A DNA stretch of 64,000 bases from Solea solea (taxonomy: Eukaryota; Chordata; Actinopteri; Pleuronectiformes; Soleidae). The number at the start of each line of letters is the position of its first letter. The first letter of the stretch is position 1. The notes beneath the pieces were generated by a model. That model had not been told where the DNA came from and searched no databases. It saw nothing but the letters and a program-made list of their open reading frames with translations. A program made the translations under genes and the position numbers. Positions 11,841 through 24,100 of this stretch are shown here, piece by piece. Where the stretch lies: positions 25,281,389 through 25,345,388 of the forward strand of contig NC_081145.1 in NCBI RefSeq assembly GCF_958295425.1, in the 5' to 3' direction.

Positions 11841-12439
11841 TTAATCCTATATTGCATCAAAAAGCATGAATGTCCACCTGCATTACGTGCAAGATACCAA
11901 ACTTTTGCTGCTCGGCGTGTGTACGTTCCCCGTCTCTGCACAGTCATTAGTCACACCTGCTGCATCTCTATTACCCTGCCATGCAACATTTTTATCTACA
12001 ACACGACAACAAAAGGCTCTTTTAATGTTCCACGCATCGCTATAACGCAGTGAACTGCCATCTTTCTCCACATAACAATGGGTCGACATGGGCTAAGAGT
12101 AATGTCAACAGCACTGACATGACACTCATTGTCTCATCTCAGGCCCCGGAGAAGTACTACACATGCACTCCTGACGAGGCACAACAATGGCTTAATGACG
12201 CTCGCTCGTCCGTGTCTCGTTGTTTACTTAACGACTGCTTGTTTGTTCTTAAGCTTTCTGGCTTTAGACGCAGCCGGCCGGCACAAGGACGGACACGTGT
12301 GTGAGTCAGAGAGCATAAAGGGGGACATGTGAGGGTGAGATAAGTTAAGTCCTCTCCTCCCTTGGACACAGTTGGTGTGTTGCCATGTGTGTGTTGCCAT
12401 GGCAAATATGGATTTGGTGATATATCGTCGCCTTTCGTT

Positions 12440-12800
12440 GCTCCATCCACCATTAATCGTAATTAATCGTAATTAATCGTAATTTTATCAAAATCGCAAT
12501 ACGGCGTACTGCAATTTTCAAATCGCAGGAGGCGTAATATCTGTTAAAGCCTAAATGTGTGTCAAAATATCATTTTAGATGTTATGATCTTATTCTACAC
12601 ACTGAAGAGAACACGTTTGTTCCTCACCGATATGTACAAATACCACACAGGAATCATTTTAAACATGTTTTTCCAATGAAAATGAGGATAATGATGTAAA
12701 AATGCCGCTTCCCTGTGATATCGTGAATCATATCGAAATCGCAATTCCTGTCAAAAATAATCGCAATTAGATATTTATTCAAAATCGTTCAGCCTTATCG
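12440..12800 (+). mobile_element. Family B short inverted-repeat element (GGCTGAACGATTTT type)
   Basis: Runs from atcgtaattaatcgtaat repeats (three 10-bp copies at 12456-12483) through tcaaaatcgcaatacggcg, gtgtgtcaaaatatcatttt and ataatcgcaattagatattt, to aaaatcgttcagcc. Copies lie at 17358-17555 and 38575-38915; the last has both inverted ends (ggggctgaac... and ...gttcagccc). Confidence 0.75.
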
Positions 12801-14176
12801 TGGACCATGTGTCGTGTCGCGAGGCACACTGTGATTCCCACCCACAGCCTGTGTATTATCTCATTTAAACAAATTATAGAACATTTATTTAAAAGTATAG
12901 TTGCCAGACGACCAAAATGGTTTTCAACACTTTATTTTTTCAGTTAGTATTTGTTTTTCGAACATGATACTTAAACACTAACAACTGCATTTTGACACTT
13001 TTCTTTGGCCCCAGTATTTGTGAGTAGCATAAAAATATGGGCAACAATATAATTATATATAATTAATGATTATTAGAACACAGTCCTGCTCAGAGGACAC
13101 ATTCACTGGTACTTAGTTTATATTATTATTATTATTATTAATAAGACTGTAATATGTGATGTTACCAAACATCATTATATCACGACCTCAGATAGTGGTA
13201 CATTTTCAGGAAGTCACAGAGCGGTTCTACACATACAGAGGACAGTGTGTCATCAGCACAGATTGATTTAGTTATTGTTCTGTTACACAAAGGTCATCCA
13301 TTTACATTTTGTTCCTATAAACATTCACATCCTTAAGAGTGTAATGGAAAACCTCATAATACATAAATTACAACTCTACTGAAACCTGCAGCTAACCATC
13401 ATTTCCAGTATGTATCTAACTTCCTGTTTAATTAAATGTCAAATCATAATTTGATATAAATAAACCTGTGTAAAATGAGCAAATAATATCATTTCATGTT
13501 GATTACGCTCATTTTTCAACATTGCGATGACACTGTAGTTTTACACTCTTCATAATAAAACAACTTTTGAATGCATTGAATTGGGATTGTATATTTGTAT
13601 TCTCCTTCCACAGTTCTCCATACACTTCCTCTAATATGATTGTTTGGTGTTAAATTGTTCAGTTTCAGTATCAGAATTTCATCAGTCTGGAGACACTGGC
13701 AGAAAATAGGTTTAAAAAAAAAGAAGACACATTTCCTTTTTTAAAGTTCTCTTTTCACAGTTACATTTTTAAACATTATTAACCAACACCAGTAAGTATT
13801 ATGTTATTTAATTATTCCTCACTGTTCCTCTTCTCCAAACCTCTTGTGACACTGTGTTCCTTTTTAGTGAAATCATGTGACATTAAAACAAGCACACACA
13901 CATAGGAATCAATAATAAATCTGCTCTAAAATAAATTCAGTTCTTTCACTAATAACCAATTGTTTACACCTTTTCTGAATCTGAGAAGTCTAAAACCCCA
14001 AAAATGATGTCGTTATATCATAATTATCAACTGTATTTTTGCTTGGTCATGGCGCAAACTGGCACGTTTCTATTTCTCTCTCTATAATAATCGTGAAATC
14101 TTTCCATCTTAAGTGTCTTGAGATAATATGTCTTGTGATTTGGCACAAATTACGTTTTTCTGATAAATTGACGTGA
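12801..14176. other. AT-rich DNA, nothing recognised
   Basis: No splice-bounded coding potential and no clear repeat family, apart from a short (TTA)n run near 13123-13142. Confidence 0.6.
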
Positions 14177-14612
14177 AAATCAGGGCAGCGGTATCGGTCA
14201 GTATCGATATCGGGCTGATACTGGTTTAAAAATGCTTCACGATGTCACAGACTGTAAAAAAAACTAAATAAAAATGAGCAAAAGCATTTTAGCGGAGTCA
14301 TGTTTGGGCTGTTTGTTTCTTCTGCTTTTTGGGAGAAGAATATTTACAGTCTTTACAAGAGAATTATGTCTTTGAAAAATGACTCAGCACAAATGTGTTG
14401 TTATAACATTTTTAAATGAATGTATCGGGCAGCAAAATATTGTATTTACTCAAATATAAAGTATATGAATAACACAAATGCTCACTTTTCCCACTCAAAA
14501 CTGTCATTTCATCTCCAATTATTATTATCCAGTTATTAAAACTTGTAAATAATTAGTGGATCACAATAGTAAAAAAGAAATGAATGCTTCACAAACTTTC
14601 TTTTCTTTTTAT
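14177..14612 (+). mobile_element. Duplicated block, copy 1 (with TATCGGTCAGTATCG start)
   Basis: Begins in a tatcggtcagtatcgatatc stretch, then from 14222 matches 16503-16870 almost base for base: tttaaaaatgcttcacgatg, gtcatgtttgggctgtttgt, atgactcagcacaaatgtgt and so on. Copy 1 has a 13-bp stretch flanked by CTCA that copy 2 lacks, and a 4-bp ATGA doubling. Confidence 0.85.
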
Positions 14613-14873
14613 TCATGTGTATTCATGTACACAAATCACATATTCACATAATCTGAATGCTGGGTGTAGCAGAACGACCCGTTGATACTTGAAGGGATGA
14701 TTTTAATGAGCAAACACATATTTATTTTTATTTTTTTTTGTTTTTTTCTCTCACTGTGTTGTTCTGATGGGTCGATGTGTGAATTCAGATCCTATTTACC
14801 TCATTGTTTCCACTCTCAGCCCCATGGAGAGTTGAGCTCTGTGTTGCACAGTGGGCATAATAATCTGTAACAG

Positions 14874-14874
14874 G

Positions 14875-14912
<38 letters not shown>

Positions 14913-14914
14913 GC
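14874..14914. repeat. (GT)n microsatellite
   Basis: GT repeat with one TT interruption. Confidence 0.97.
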
Positions 14915-14971
14915 AGATTTGTGGTCGCCAGTGTTTTAAACAAACACACTGACCATTGAGGAGGTGTACTG

Positions 14972-14972
<1 letters not shown>

Positions 14973-15004
<32 letters not shown>

Positions 15005-15006
15005 TG
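14973..15006. repeat. (ATACAT)n microsatellite
   Basis: Five 6-bp units flanked by actgta on both sides. Confidence 0.93.
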
Positions 15007-15314
15007 TATGTGTATATTGTGAAGCCCTGCTGTGTAATCATATAAATCAGTAATGTAAGTGAACCAGAGGACGACCATGTCAACAGGACTCCTCAAATAT
15101 GTCACATGCTCCTTTGTTGCATATATACTGTATTTTGAGACCAGTGTTAAATGAAGCAAACGCTGAGGTGTCTGAAAGCTGTCTTCTCTTAAATGGCCAC
15201 CAGGGGGCATTTCTATCAAGAAAAGAGACACTAGAACACTGTTCCGATAAATTAATAATCTCAGTCACGAGGTCTTTATTTTTTTATGTTGTTGTTCTTG
15301 TCATTGAAGTTGTT

Positions 15315-15380
15315 AGTAGAACTGCAACGATTAATCAATGACTAAATCAATCACTTTTATTTTTGTCGAGGTATTTCTTA
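15315..15380 (+). mobile_element. Family A element, 5' end only
   Basis: Contains actgcaacgattaatcaatg and actaaatcaatcac; the rest of the element is missing. Confidence 0.55.
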
Positions 15381-16439
15381 CTTAATTTTGTGGGGCAGCA
15401 GGTTGTGTTTTCATTTTTATTTATTGAATTTTTTTAGGACATTAACACACTTTGTACAATAAGCCTCCAGAAACACAGTCACAGCAAACAGGATTCAGGA
15501 TCACCAGCGCACTCATCCACTCCACTGAGTCTGGCCAAATAACTCTAAGCTGCTTGTCCTGTTTCAGTGACAACCTGGTGGGATTTTCATATTGTTGATA
15601 CAGGCCACACCTCCCCAAACACACCACACCTGCAGAATGCATTGATTGTGCAGACAGACAGAGAGAGAAGGAGAGTAACCTTTAACATCAGATTCAGGAA
15701 TTACTCCCAGGCTCACGTAGGCCATGGCTGCTGCGACGGAGACAATGGGTGTGTCTGCTGATTGCTTTCAACACACTCTGTGTGTGTGTGTGTGTACTTG
15801 TAATTCTACATATGTCAGCACCAACTTGTGCTTTTCAATTTGGGATTTATGACATTCTGAGAAAAAAGACCTCACAACTACAGAAGATTGTTGTGTGCTA
15901 AAGAAATAAACCTCACTTACTTACTAAAGTCCAAGCCTGCAAATATAACAATTCATTTAATAATAGATTCATCTGTCAATAAGTTTCTCAATGAATTGAG
16001 AAAAATGTTGATCAGTGGTTTCCAAACGTGGAAAAAAAAAGATTCTGTTTTAATGATTCCTTTGTTAAATGCAGCAAAAGAAACACGTTCACATTTAAGA
16101 AGCGGGGAAACAAATCAGAAAGCTATCACGATTCATTTAAAAATCCATTCATCCTTATTTCTGAGGCAATTCCCGAACATCAAAGAGCAGAACAACAACT
16201 TATCAAAGCAACGAAACATGTGACAAAGCAGATAGTGACTGAAAAAGGTAAACAGCCTGTAGCATGCAGAGGAAAACAGTTCCACTCTCCATAGAGGACT
16301 TACGATACATGGGCCACGATACCAATAACATCACGATACAACGACTCCGTGATAATCGATACAGTATCTATTGCAAGACAATCATGTAGTGATACATCAC
16401 GATATCTGTCTAACTGAAGACTGAAGAAACTGAAGAAAA

Positions 16440-16502
16440 CCAAAATTGTTCAATTTAAATGTGAATATTTTCTGGTTTCTTTGCTCCGTAGAACAAAGAA
16501 AG
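16440..16502 (+). mobile_element. Family A fragment joined to duplicated block
   Basis: Contains taaatgtgaatattttctgg and tttctttgctccgtagaac, then abruptly switches into duplicated block copy 2 at about 16503. Confidence 0.6.
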
Positions 16503-16870
16503 TGGTTTAAAAATGCTTCACGATGTCACAGACTGTAAACAAACCTAAATCAAAATGAGCAAAAGCATTTTAGCTGAGTCATGTTTGGGCTGTTTGTTTC
16601 TTCTTCTTTTTGGGAGAAGAACATTTACAGTCTTTACAAGAGAATTATGTCTTTGAAAAATGACTCAGCACAAATGTGTTGTTATAACATTTTTAAATGA
16701 ATGTATCGGGCAGCAAAATATTGTATTTACTCAAATATAAAGTATATGAATAACACAAATGCTCAAAACTGTCATTTCATCTCCAATTATGAGTTATTAA
16801 AACTTGTAAATAATTAGTGGATCACAATAGTAAAAAAGAAATGCTTCACAAACTTTCTTTTCTTTTTATT
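16503..16870 (+). mobile_element. Duplicated block, copy 2
   Basis: Near-identical to 14222-14612 by eye. A shorter, diverged, inverted match exists at about 19813-19870 (read on -: gcattttagctgagtcatgt), so it belongs to a dispersed family. Copies 1 and 2 are nevertheless far more alike than copy 3. Confidence 0.85.
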
Positions 16871-17357
16871 CTGTAATTATCATCTGTCATTGAATATATA
16901 TATCTGTAATAAATAATGAATAAATATCATCTGTAATTATTACTTCATAAAAACGTATTCCTTCCTGTGTTTATTGTGGACGAGCTCACGTGACCACAGA
17001 AGTGTGGCGCTCATATTACCACACGTCAGAGTTCCATTCATTAAATCCTTCAGGACAATTTCACGCTCTCTTTGCTTTTTTTTGTTGCTTTGTTTCGTTT
17101 TAGCGCGGCGTGATAACAAGACGGTGTCGTGTTGCATCTGCGGGTGTTGAATTGCCAAGGTGAAGTTTGCGACAAACCATAGGGGATCCGTGCACACGTG
17201 TGTGTGTGTGTGCTTAATTTTTATGCGTGTGTGTGTAGTTGTGAGTCTGAACACTGCCAGATGTTCAATATTTCAGGATGACGAGCTAAAGCATCTGTGG
17301 CCAGTTACACAACAGAGATGGGAGAGATTTATGACATGTCACCAATTAATCAAAGTT

Positions 17358-17555
17358 TAGCGAAATCGCAATACGGTGCAATATTTGTTCAAATGTGTCT
17401 TTGTTTCTCACAGATCTGCACAAATATCACACAGTAATCATTTTAAGTATGTGTTTTTCAATGAAAATGAGAATAATTACGAGTTAAAAACTCATATTTT
17501 CACAATTTCTGTCAAAATAATCGCAATTAGATAAGAATTCAAAATCGTTCATCCC
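17358..17555 (+). mobile_element. Family B element, partial
   Basis: Contains gcgaaatcgcaatacggtgc, ctcacagatctgcacaaata and aatcgcaattagataagaat, then aaaatcgttcatccctg. Confidence 0.7.
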
Positions 17556-17632
17556 TGAATGTCACTGTTACTAACAACAGGGAAGCAGATTTTTTTTTTT
17601 GGTCCATATATTCAGACTACTTAGTGCCATGG

Positions 17633-17700
17633 TTCCCAAACTGTGGTACGTGTACCTCCAGTGGTACGCAAGCTTCCTCTGGTCGTACTTAATACTAAAA
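17633..17700 (+). mobile_element. GGTACGCC-family transposon fragment
   Basis: Contains ggttcccaaactgtggtacg and ccagtggtacgcaagcttcc; the inverted counterpart is 621-699. Confidence 0.5.
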
Positions 17701-18175
17701 TTAGAAATACTGTTTCTGCTGTAACATACCCGGGTATGAGTGAGAGTAAATTTGCCTCCTGTGACTTTGCTCGGCCTTTTTACGTCACTGTATTTTAGCG
17801 TTGACGTAAACGGCGTTACTTCTTTTCTAGTTTGCCGTTGCTATATTAACATTAATTCTCAAAAACTGGGGTCGGGGAACCAGAAATGTGTCACAGGACA
17901 TATTCTTTGGGTCGTCACACGTTCAGATTTGCTGAAATCTTTCCCACCCTTGACTCTCTTATGACCTGATCATGATTATTTTTGATTTTTAAGGCTGTAG
18001 AATTGTCCAAAAAATGGGTCTGCCCCCTTTTTGTCCAAGATAACACAACTTTCGAGATCAGGCAATCGTGGCTGACGTCACAAACGTGTGACGCGGTGGA
18101 CTTTGAAAACTTTGACCGTGTGGTTTTAGTTTCACAGAATGACTGAACAATTATGAGCAACATGCAAAGCGTCCA

Positions 18176-18176
<1 letters not shown>

Positions 18177-18210
<34 letters not shown>
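18177..18210. repeat. (TG)n microsatellite
   Basis: About 16 TG units. Confidence 0.97.
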
Positions 18211-18213
<3 letters not shown>

Positions 18214-18686
18214 CAGCCAAAGAAACCACATCCTTTGTCACCCATGTTTTGTTGGCTCACCAATATTTCCATTGAAATTCTTACATCTAGATATGGCACC
18301 TCTCTTTGCTGTGCTCACGCATCACATTAAAGCCCCGTTGTGTTCAGCTCGACCTTTACCTGCATTAATTCACATTTTAAAATAAGAAACTGAGCAAACA
18401 CGTCAGATCAATGATTGACCCTCATGCATTTATTGAATCAAGGTTTGCCCAAATACTGTTCTGCTTCAGAATTGGTGACTCACCGAGGATCGTAGTGGTG
18501 TTTTCCAGGCGTATAAAAGGGGGTTCAAAGGTTGAAGATTATAAATTTAAATAAATAAAAGACTGACACACACACGCTCACTCACGTAAAATACATAATT
18601 AAATCTAAGTGTGTTAATATTTACATTATTTATAATAAAATCAAATTGAATGAGATGATAAGACGTTGTCCTACGTTTTTTGGCAG

Positions 18687-18806
18687 ACTCTGAGAGAGAG
18701 GAGGAAGGAGACGGAAGAGACGGAAGGAAAGAAGACAGACTCCAAGGTGGAAGACGAGGATGAGAACTCCCCGTACAACCTCTGCAGCCCTGTAGACCTG
18801 GATAAG
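18687..18806 (+). CDS. fa2h: FA2H exon 2 (linker)
   Basis: Forty codons after a cag acceptor at 18684-18686, ending at a GTGTGT donor. They encode a charged linker rich in Glu, Asp and Lys, ending in SPVDLDK. In human FA2H the matching exon ends VDWDK directly before DLVDWRKPL, which is exactly how this exon joins the next one. The linker lies between the cytochrome b5 domain and the hydroxylase domain and is poorly conserved, so only its end and phase are diagnostic. The donor is a weak match to GTRAGT. Confidence 0.88.
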
Positions 18807-19386
18807 GTGTGTTGTTGTCTATTTGTGACCTCTGAGTGACCTTTTCTGGCATAAACACTGTCCCCTGTCAGGACCACTACTCCTCATGGAGACCAAAAAC
18901 CTGGTCCTCATGATGAAGAACCTCATATCTAAAGGAACTGGTGTAACTTTAGGGATAATATTTGATTTTTGATAAGGTTGAAGTGACACATGAACTGGTT
19001 ATGCTCGTGTGGCCCGAAATAGACATGAGTCATTGAATGTGCTTGAATTTAGCAAGAAACAAGTTGATATTTAAGTGTTTAAATGTCTCGCTTGTTTGTT
19101 ACGGCGCCACCTACTGTGAGATTCTGCGCAGAACAATGAGCAAGTAAAGTTAAGCAGAGAGAGCGAATGACCACATGATGCCTGGGTAATGAACAATTCC
19201 AAGGAAAATTACAAAGACTGACTTTGACCCAAGATCCCGAGGACAATCACTTGTCATCGTGGACGAAGACGCTCTTACACGTTGCCCTCCAATCTTAGGC
19301 TATGTCAGCACATTTGGTCCTTGAATTTTAGGGAATTGGTCCTGGAAACCCCTCGAAAAGTCATTGAATTTGATGTGGGAGTCCTG

Positions 19387-19430
<44 letters not shown>

Positions 19431-20244
19431 ACACTGGTGATCAGTTTAGATGAAGAGTGGAACGGTCGTCAGGTTATTCACCTCCTCATACGTGTGTTTG
19501 TTCACCCTGAAGTTCTCACACTGTTGGACTCACAGTCACAACCAACCTCACCCCTTCACTCATTCACCCCTTCACTCATTCACCCCACCATGTGTTTCCC
19601 CCGTGTCATCTCATCTAAACAGGATCGAATTTCACAGTTTCATTTGAGATTATAATGGACATGCACTTTTTTGACTTAATCTCAGAGGCACAGTTAGTCA
19701 ATAAATGCTTTACCTGAACATTTAGGGATGGAAATCACAAACTACAGTGTGAACTGAGTCATTTTAGTTATTTTATTAAGCTATGAATAAATAAATCATA
19801 AATAAGAAATAAACAGCCCACAACATGACTCAGCTAAAATGCTGTTGCTTTTTATATTTTTACAGTCTGTGTGTAGTCGAGCATGCGCTGTTTAAAAGAT
19901 TTTTGGATGTTATTAGATTTTCACAATTGTATCTGTCCGATATCCGAGCCAGTGATTTTGACCAGTATCAGTCTATGCTATCTTTTTTGGCAGATATTAA
20001 GGGTTACTGTTATTCACACACGCACATGAATACAGTTTCATTTTCATTCAAACTTGAATAATGCGTCCTTGTACCTGTAGAAATAAGACTTTAACCATAA
20101 CTACTACTGGCTAAATCCTAACCCTGACCTCAGCCTAACGTTTAAAAACATGTCTTCACCTTTAAATGTAGACATTAACGTTATGGGGAGTTGATTTTTG
20201 TCCCCGTAAGGAAGACAAGTCCCTGAGTAAACAGGGACTTTAGG

Positions 20245-20295
<51 letters not shown>

Positions 20296-20622
20296 TGACT
20301 GCGTCATGAATTAAAAAACCTGCTGGTGTGATTGTCACCGGTTACATCAGCAGCAGACCTCCTCGCACAGACTCAGCTGTGATGATGATGACAGAGTGAA
20401 ACCAGTCCATCTTGTTTGCTCTGTTGCTGAGCATCAGTGCGTCCATCAATGTTCTCCAGCTCCATTGTGCCTCTGATGTCGGTAACGAAAGCCGCGATGT
20501 GCCAAACACACATATAAATACTGTATATATACATATATATACAGTATGTATATATACATATATATGTATATATATATATACATATATATGTATGTGTATA
20601 TATATATATATATGTATGTATG

Positions 20623-20654
<32 letters not shown>

Positions 20655-21140
20655 TATATACATACATACATATATATATATGTATGTATATATATATATA
20701 TATATATATGATTTCTCTGTATGCAGAACATTTTAAAGCAAAGTTAATGAGTTCTGTGCATGAAAGGAACTGAATTGAAGGAAAACCTTAGTGAACCATT
20801 CAAAGTAACGTGGTGATCGTGCACCAAATGAGAAATTATACAAACTAAAATTAACAAAATAAGTACAAATCTGAGTCAAACTAAATAATACCCCACATTT
20901 AATGTGGTTACTCCAGATAAAGGTGTGTGTTTTCTGGCATAAACACTGTACCAGTAGTCCTCATGGAGACCAAAACCTGGTTCTAATGAGGCAGAACCTC
21001 ATTTCTTTAGCAAAGATTTGAACTAAGGTTAGATTAAGGTCAAGGTTATACATTAACTCGTTAAGGTTAAGGTTAAAGATAAGGCTTTGTTCAGGCTGTC
21101 CAAATGAATGGCAGTCAATGCAGTTTCCTGAGAGGAATAG

Positions 21141-21177
<37 letters not shown>

Positions 21178-24100
21178 TACAAACCTATCTTTGTGGGGAC
21201 ATTAAATGTCGCAGACAACTTTAAAGGGCTTTTTCAGAGTTAAGTTCTGGTTTTAGTCTAAGATTTGGTTAAGTTTGAGAGTTTTTGACACACTGGCCAT
21301 ATTTTGTTTTATATGTTATACATTTTTAGAAGTCACACACTTTTATTTATACTCGCTAATGCGAGTAAAACAGTGGCCACTGTCGAGCCACTGTCTTGGA
21401 GACATTATCTGAAGGTTGAAATCATACATTGTGACACTTAAAAAAATGAACGATTATTTCCATAGTGGATTAATGTGTCGATTATTTTCACGATTAATCG
21501 AGGAATTGTTTAGTCCATAAAATGTCAGAAAACGTTAAAACGTGTTTGTCAAACCTGGAAATGATGACGTTTTTAATGATTTCTTTGTTATATGGAGCAA
21601 AGACATGAAGAAAATATTCACATGAAGCAACTGAGACAATCAGAAATCTCGTTTAAAAAAAAAAGTTGATATAAAATTGAAAAAATCACCTAAATCTTAC
21701 TGTGAAAAATAAACAATAAAATGACATTATAACTTAACTAATTTCATCCTTGGAAGCAAAATAATTGTCTGATATTGGTGTCAGTCGCAGTAAGGTGGTA
21801 TCAAGTCTCGGCCTGCAGCGATTCATTCATTATTAATCAATTACTAAATGAAGCGTCAACTATTTTAATAATTGATGAATCAGTTTGAGTGTTTGAGTGT
21901 TCAATAATTAAAGGAAGTTTCTCTGATTTTTTTTCAGCTTCTAAAATGCAAATGTATTGCCGAGGGATGACTTATCTACTACCACAGTCTACTACTGATG
22001 CCTTTACCACTTGAAAGACATTATACATATACATTAAATATTCCGCTTCATCATGGTTTTCACTTGTCTGGTCTGTGTGTGTGTAATTAGCACTTGATCA
22101 GCCTCAGGTGCCTGAGACCGTTATCCTCACCCTCAGGGCCATCAGAGCCACTTCCTGTGTGATCAGCATGTGACGCTGCAGAAGTAGTTGATGTTTCTGC
22201 TCAAACACCTCAGACCCGACCACAGACCAGTCTGAAGCTCCATTGTTTACATGTTTGTTTACATGTTTACACGTGTCAGTGCCTCACGTGTGCCGTTCTC
22301 TGAAGCATGAGGAGCTTGTTAAAAAAAACCAAAACAAACATCACGCTCTGGCCTTTGGACTCGTCATGAAAATAAAACTGTATTCAAATTCAGCGACACG
22401 GAGGTAAAGCTGCAGATTGTCAAGCGAGACAGATGAACGCTCATTTCCTGGTTTGCTCTGTTCCTGTGTTGTTCTAAAGGTGTTGGCTCTCTGCTGCCTC
22501 CTGCTGGAGTAAAGTGACTCTTTACCCAATACAGTGAAGAGCAGGGGTGTTAAAATTCAGTTGACCTGGGGCCCCATTAGTCTGGTCAAGAGGGGGCCAG
22601 TGTAGATGGAAAATAAAAAAAGTTGGAATAAACAACAGTTCAGGATCGAGCGATTAATCAATTATTATATTCATTTAATAAGTCAGTTCTTTTTTCACTA
22701 ATTAAAACAAGTTTTCTTATTTTCCTTACATGTGAATATTTTCTGGTTTGTTTGCTCTATACAACAAAAGAAATCATTAAAATTTTAATCCTTTTGGCCT
22801 GTAGACAAATCATTTCCAGGTTTTGGTAAACAACAATCAACATTTTTCAACATTTTATGACATTTTTGCAGCCCTAAACACAATATTCCATCATGATGTC
22901 ACAAAATAAGGTATTCATGATGATATTTCCACATCATTTCAAAGTAAGAGTCTTTGTTTTCATATGTATACTTCACACTAAAAACATACTGTATGCTGTA
23001 TATGATGCAAAATAATGAATAATGTTATAATTACAATGGAATGTCTCATTATGGGTTGCCAGTTTTGACAGCGCTGGTGTTTGACCTGATTTCTGTGTGT
23101 TGTTGGGTGCGTGTGCAGGATCTGGTGGACTGGCGGAAGCCTCTGGCGTGGCAGGTGGGTCACCTCGGGGAGAAATATGACGCGTGGGTTCACCAGCCCG
23201 TCGACAGACCCATCAGACTGTTTGGAAACCCGTTGCTGGAGGCCGGCACCAAGACTTCCTGGTAAGACCACGTCACATTTATTTACTGTACATTTTTTAT
23301 ATTATAAAAGATTGAAAACTGGAGAACATGTAAAAGAAAATACTGTAGTGTTCTGCAGGAGTTTGTTGGGTTTGATGAAAATTAATAGAGGTTTCAGCTT
23401 AATTTAAATCTTTAAAGTCTGCACCTCTGATGTGTTAGTGGCTGTTGTTCATACATGGAATAACTATGAGTATTGTTATATTTAACCTCTGAAATTGTCT
23501 CACTTTTTAAGTATTACATTTAAGTAAAAAGAAAAAGGAGGAATTCTGCTTTGTAAATAGAATATATATATTAAAAATAACCACAATCATCTTCTTGTGA
23601 GTGCTTTAATCGTATTGTGCAGTAGAATTTGTACTGAAACTCAAATAATAGCTAAATAAACGTGCTTCCACTCTTCATAAACGTTGTTTTTGCTACAGCG
23701 ACAGCACGAGCACCGGGTTTTTCCTACGTCCTCATGAGCTGACACTTACCAAGATACAAAGTCCATGATACCATCTCTATATTTGATCACTTCAACAGCT
23801 GATTTAATCACCTTAAACAACAAGGGCAAAGGGTGTTTGACACATCTGCTGCCCCCTACTGGCTGTAGCCCTTACTGCACTTTAACTGATGTTTAGGTCT
23901 CACAACTTGGAGTGGGTCAAAATAGTGATTTGGTGAGATATCGTCCTCCTTCCTCTAATATCAATAGATTAATGAACACATGAAGGCGCTCTAGAGTAAA
24001 CAGTCCCTGCCAATGAGGGGGAAACTCATTGTAAACGAGTTTACGGCATTTTGTTTTCTTCATTTGGACAGATATGGTGATGCATCGCTATGTGATGGTC

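Larger units (their letters stand above)
1..18686 (+). other. Gene-poor repeat-rich region, probably FA2H intron 1 or 5' flank
   Basis: No conserved coding exon is visible on either strand. The region is a mosaic of microsatellites and decayed DNA-transposon pieces listed individually below. About 12.8-14.2 kb is plain AT-rich DNA with no recognised element. Because the first FA2H exon seen is exon 2, this stretch is likely intronic, but that depends on where exon 1 lies. Confidence 0.5.

Noticed and set aside
20342..20773. Several overlapping ORFs rich in Tyr and Ile on both strands
   Set aside because: They only read through the TA/GTA microsatellite; open frames follow from the repeat, not from coding.
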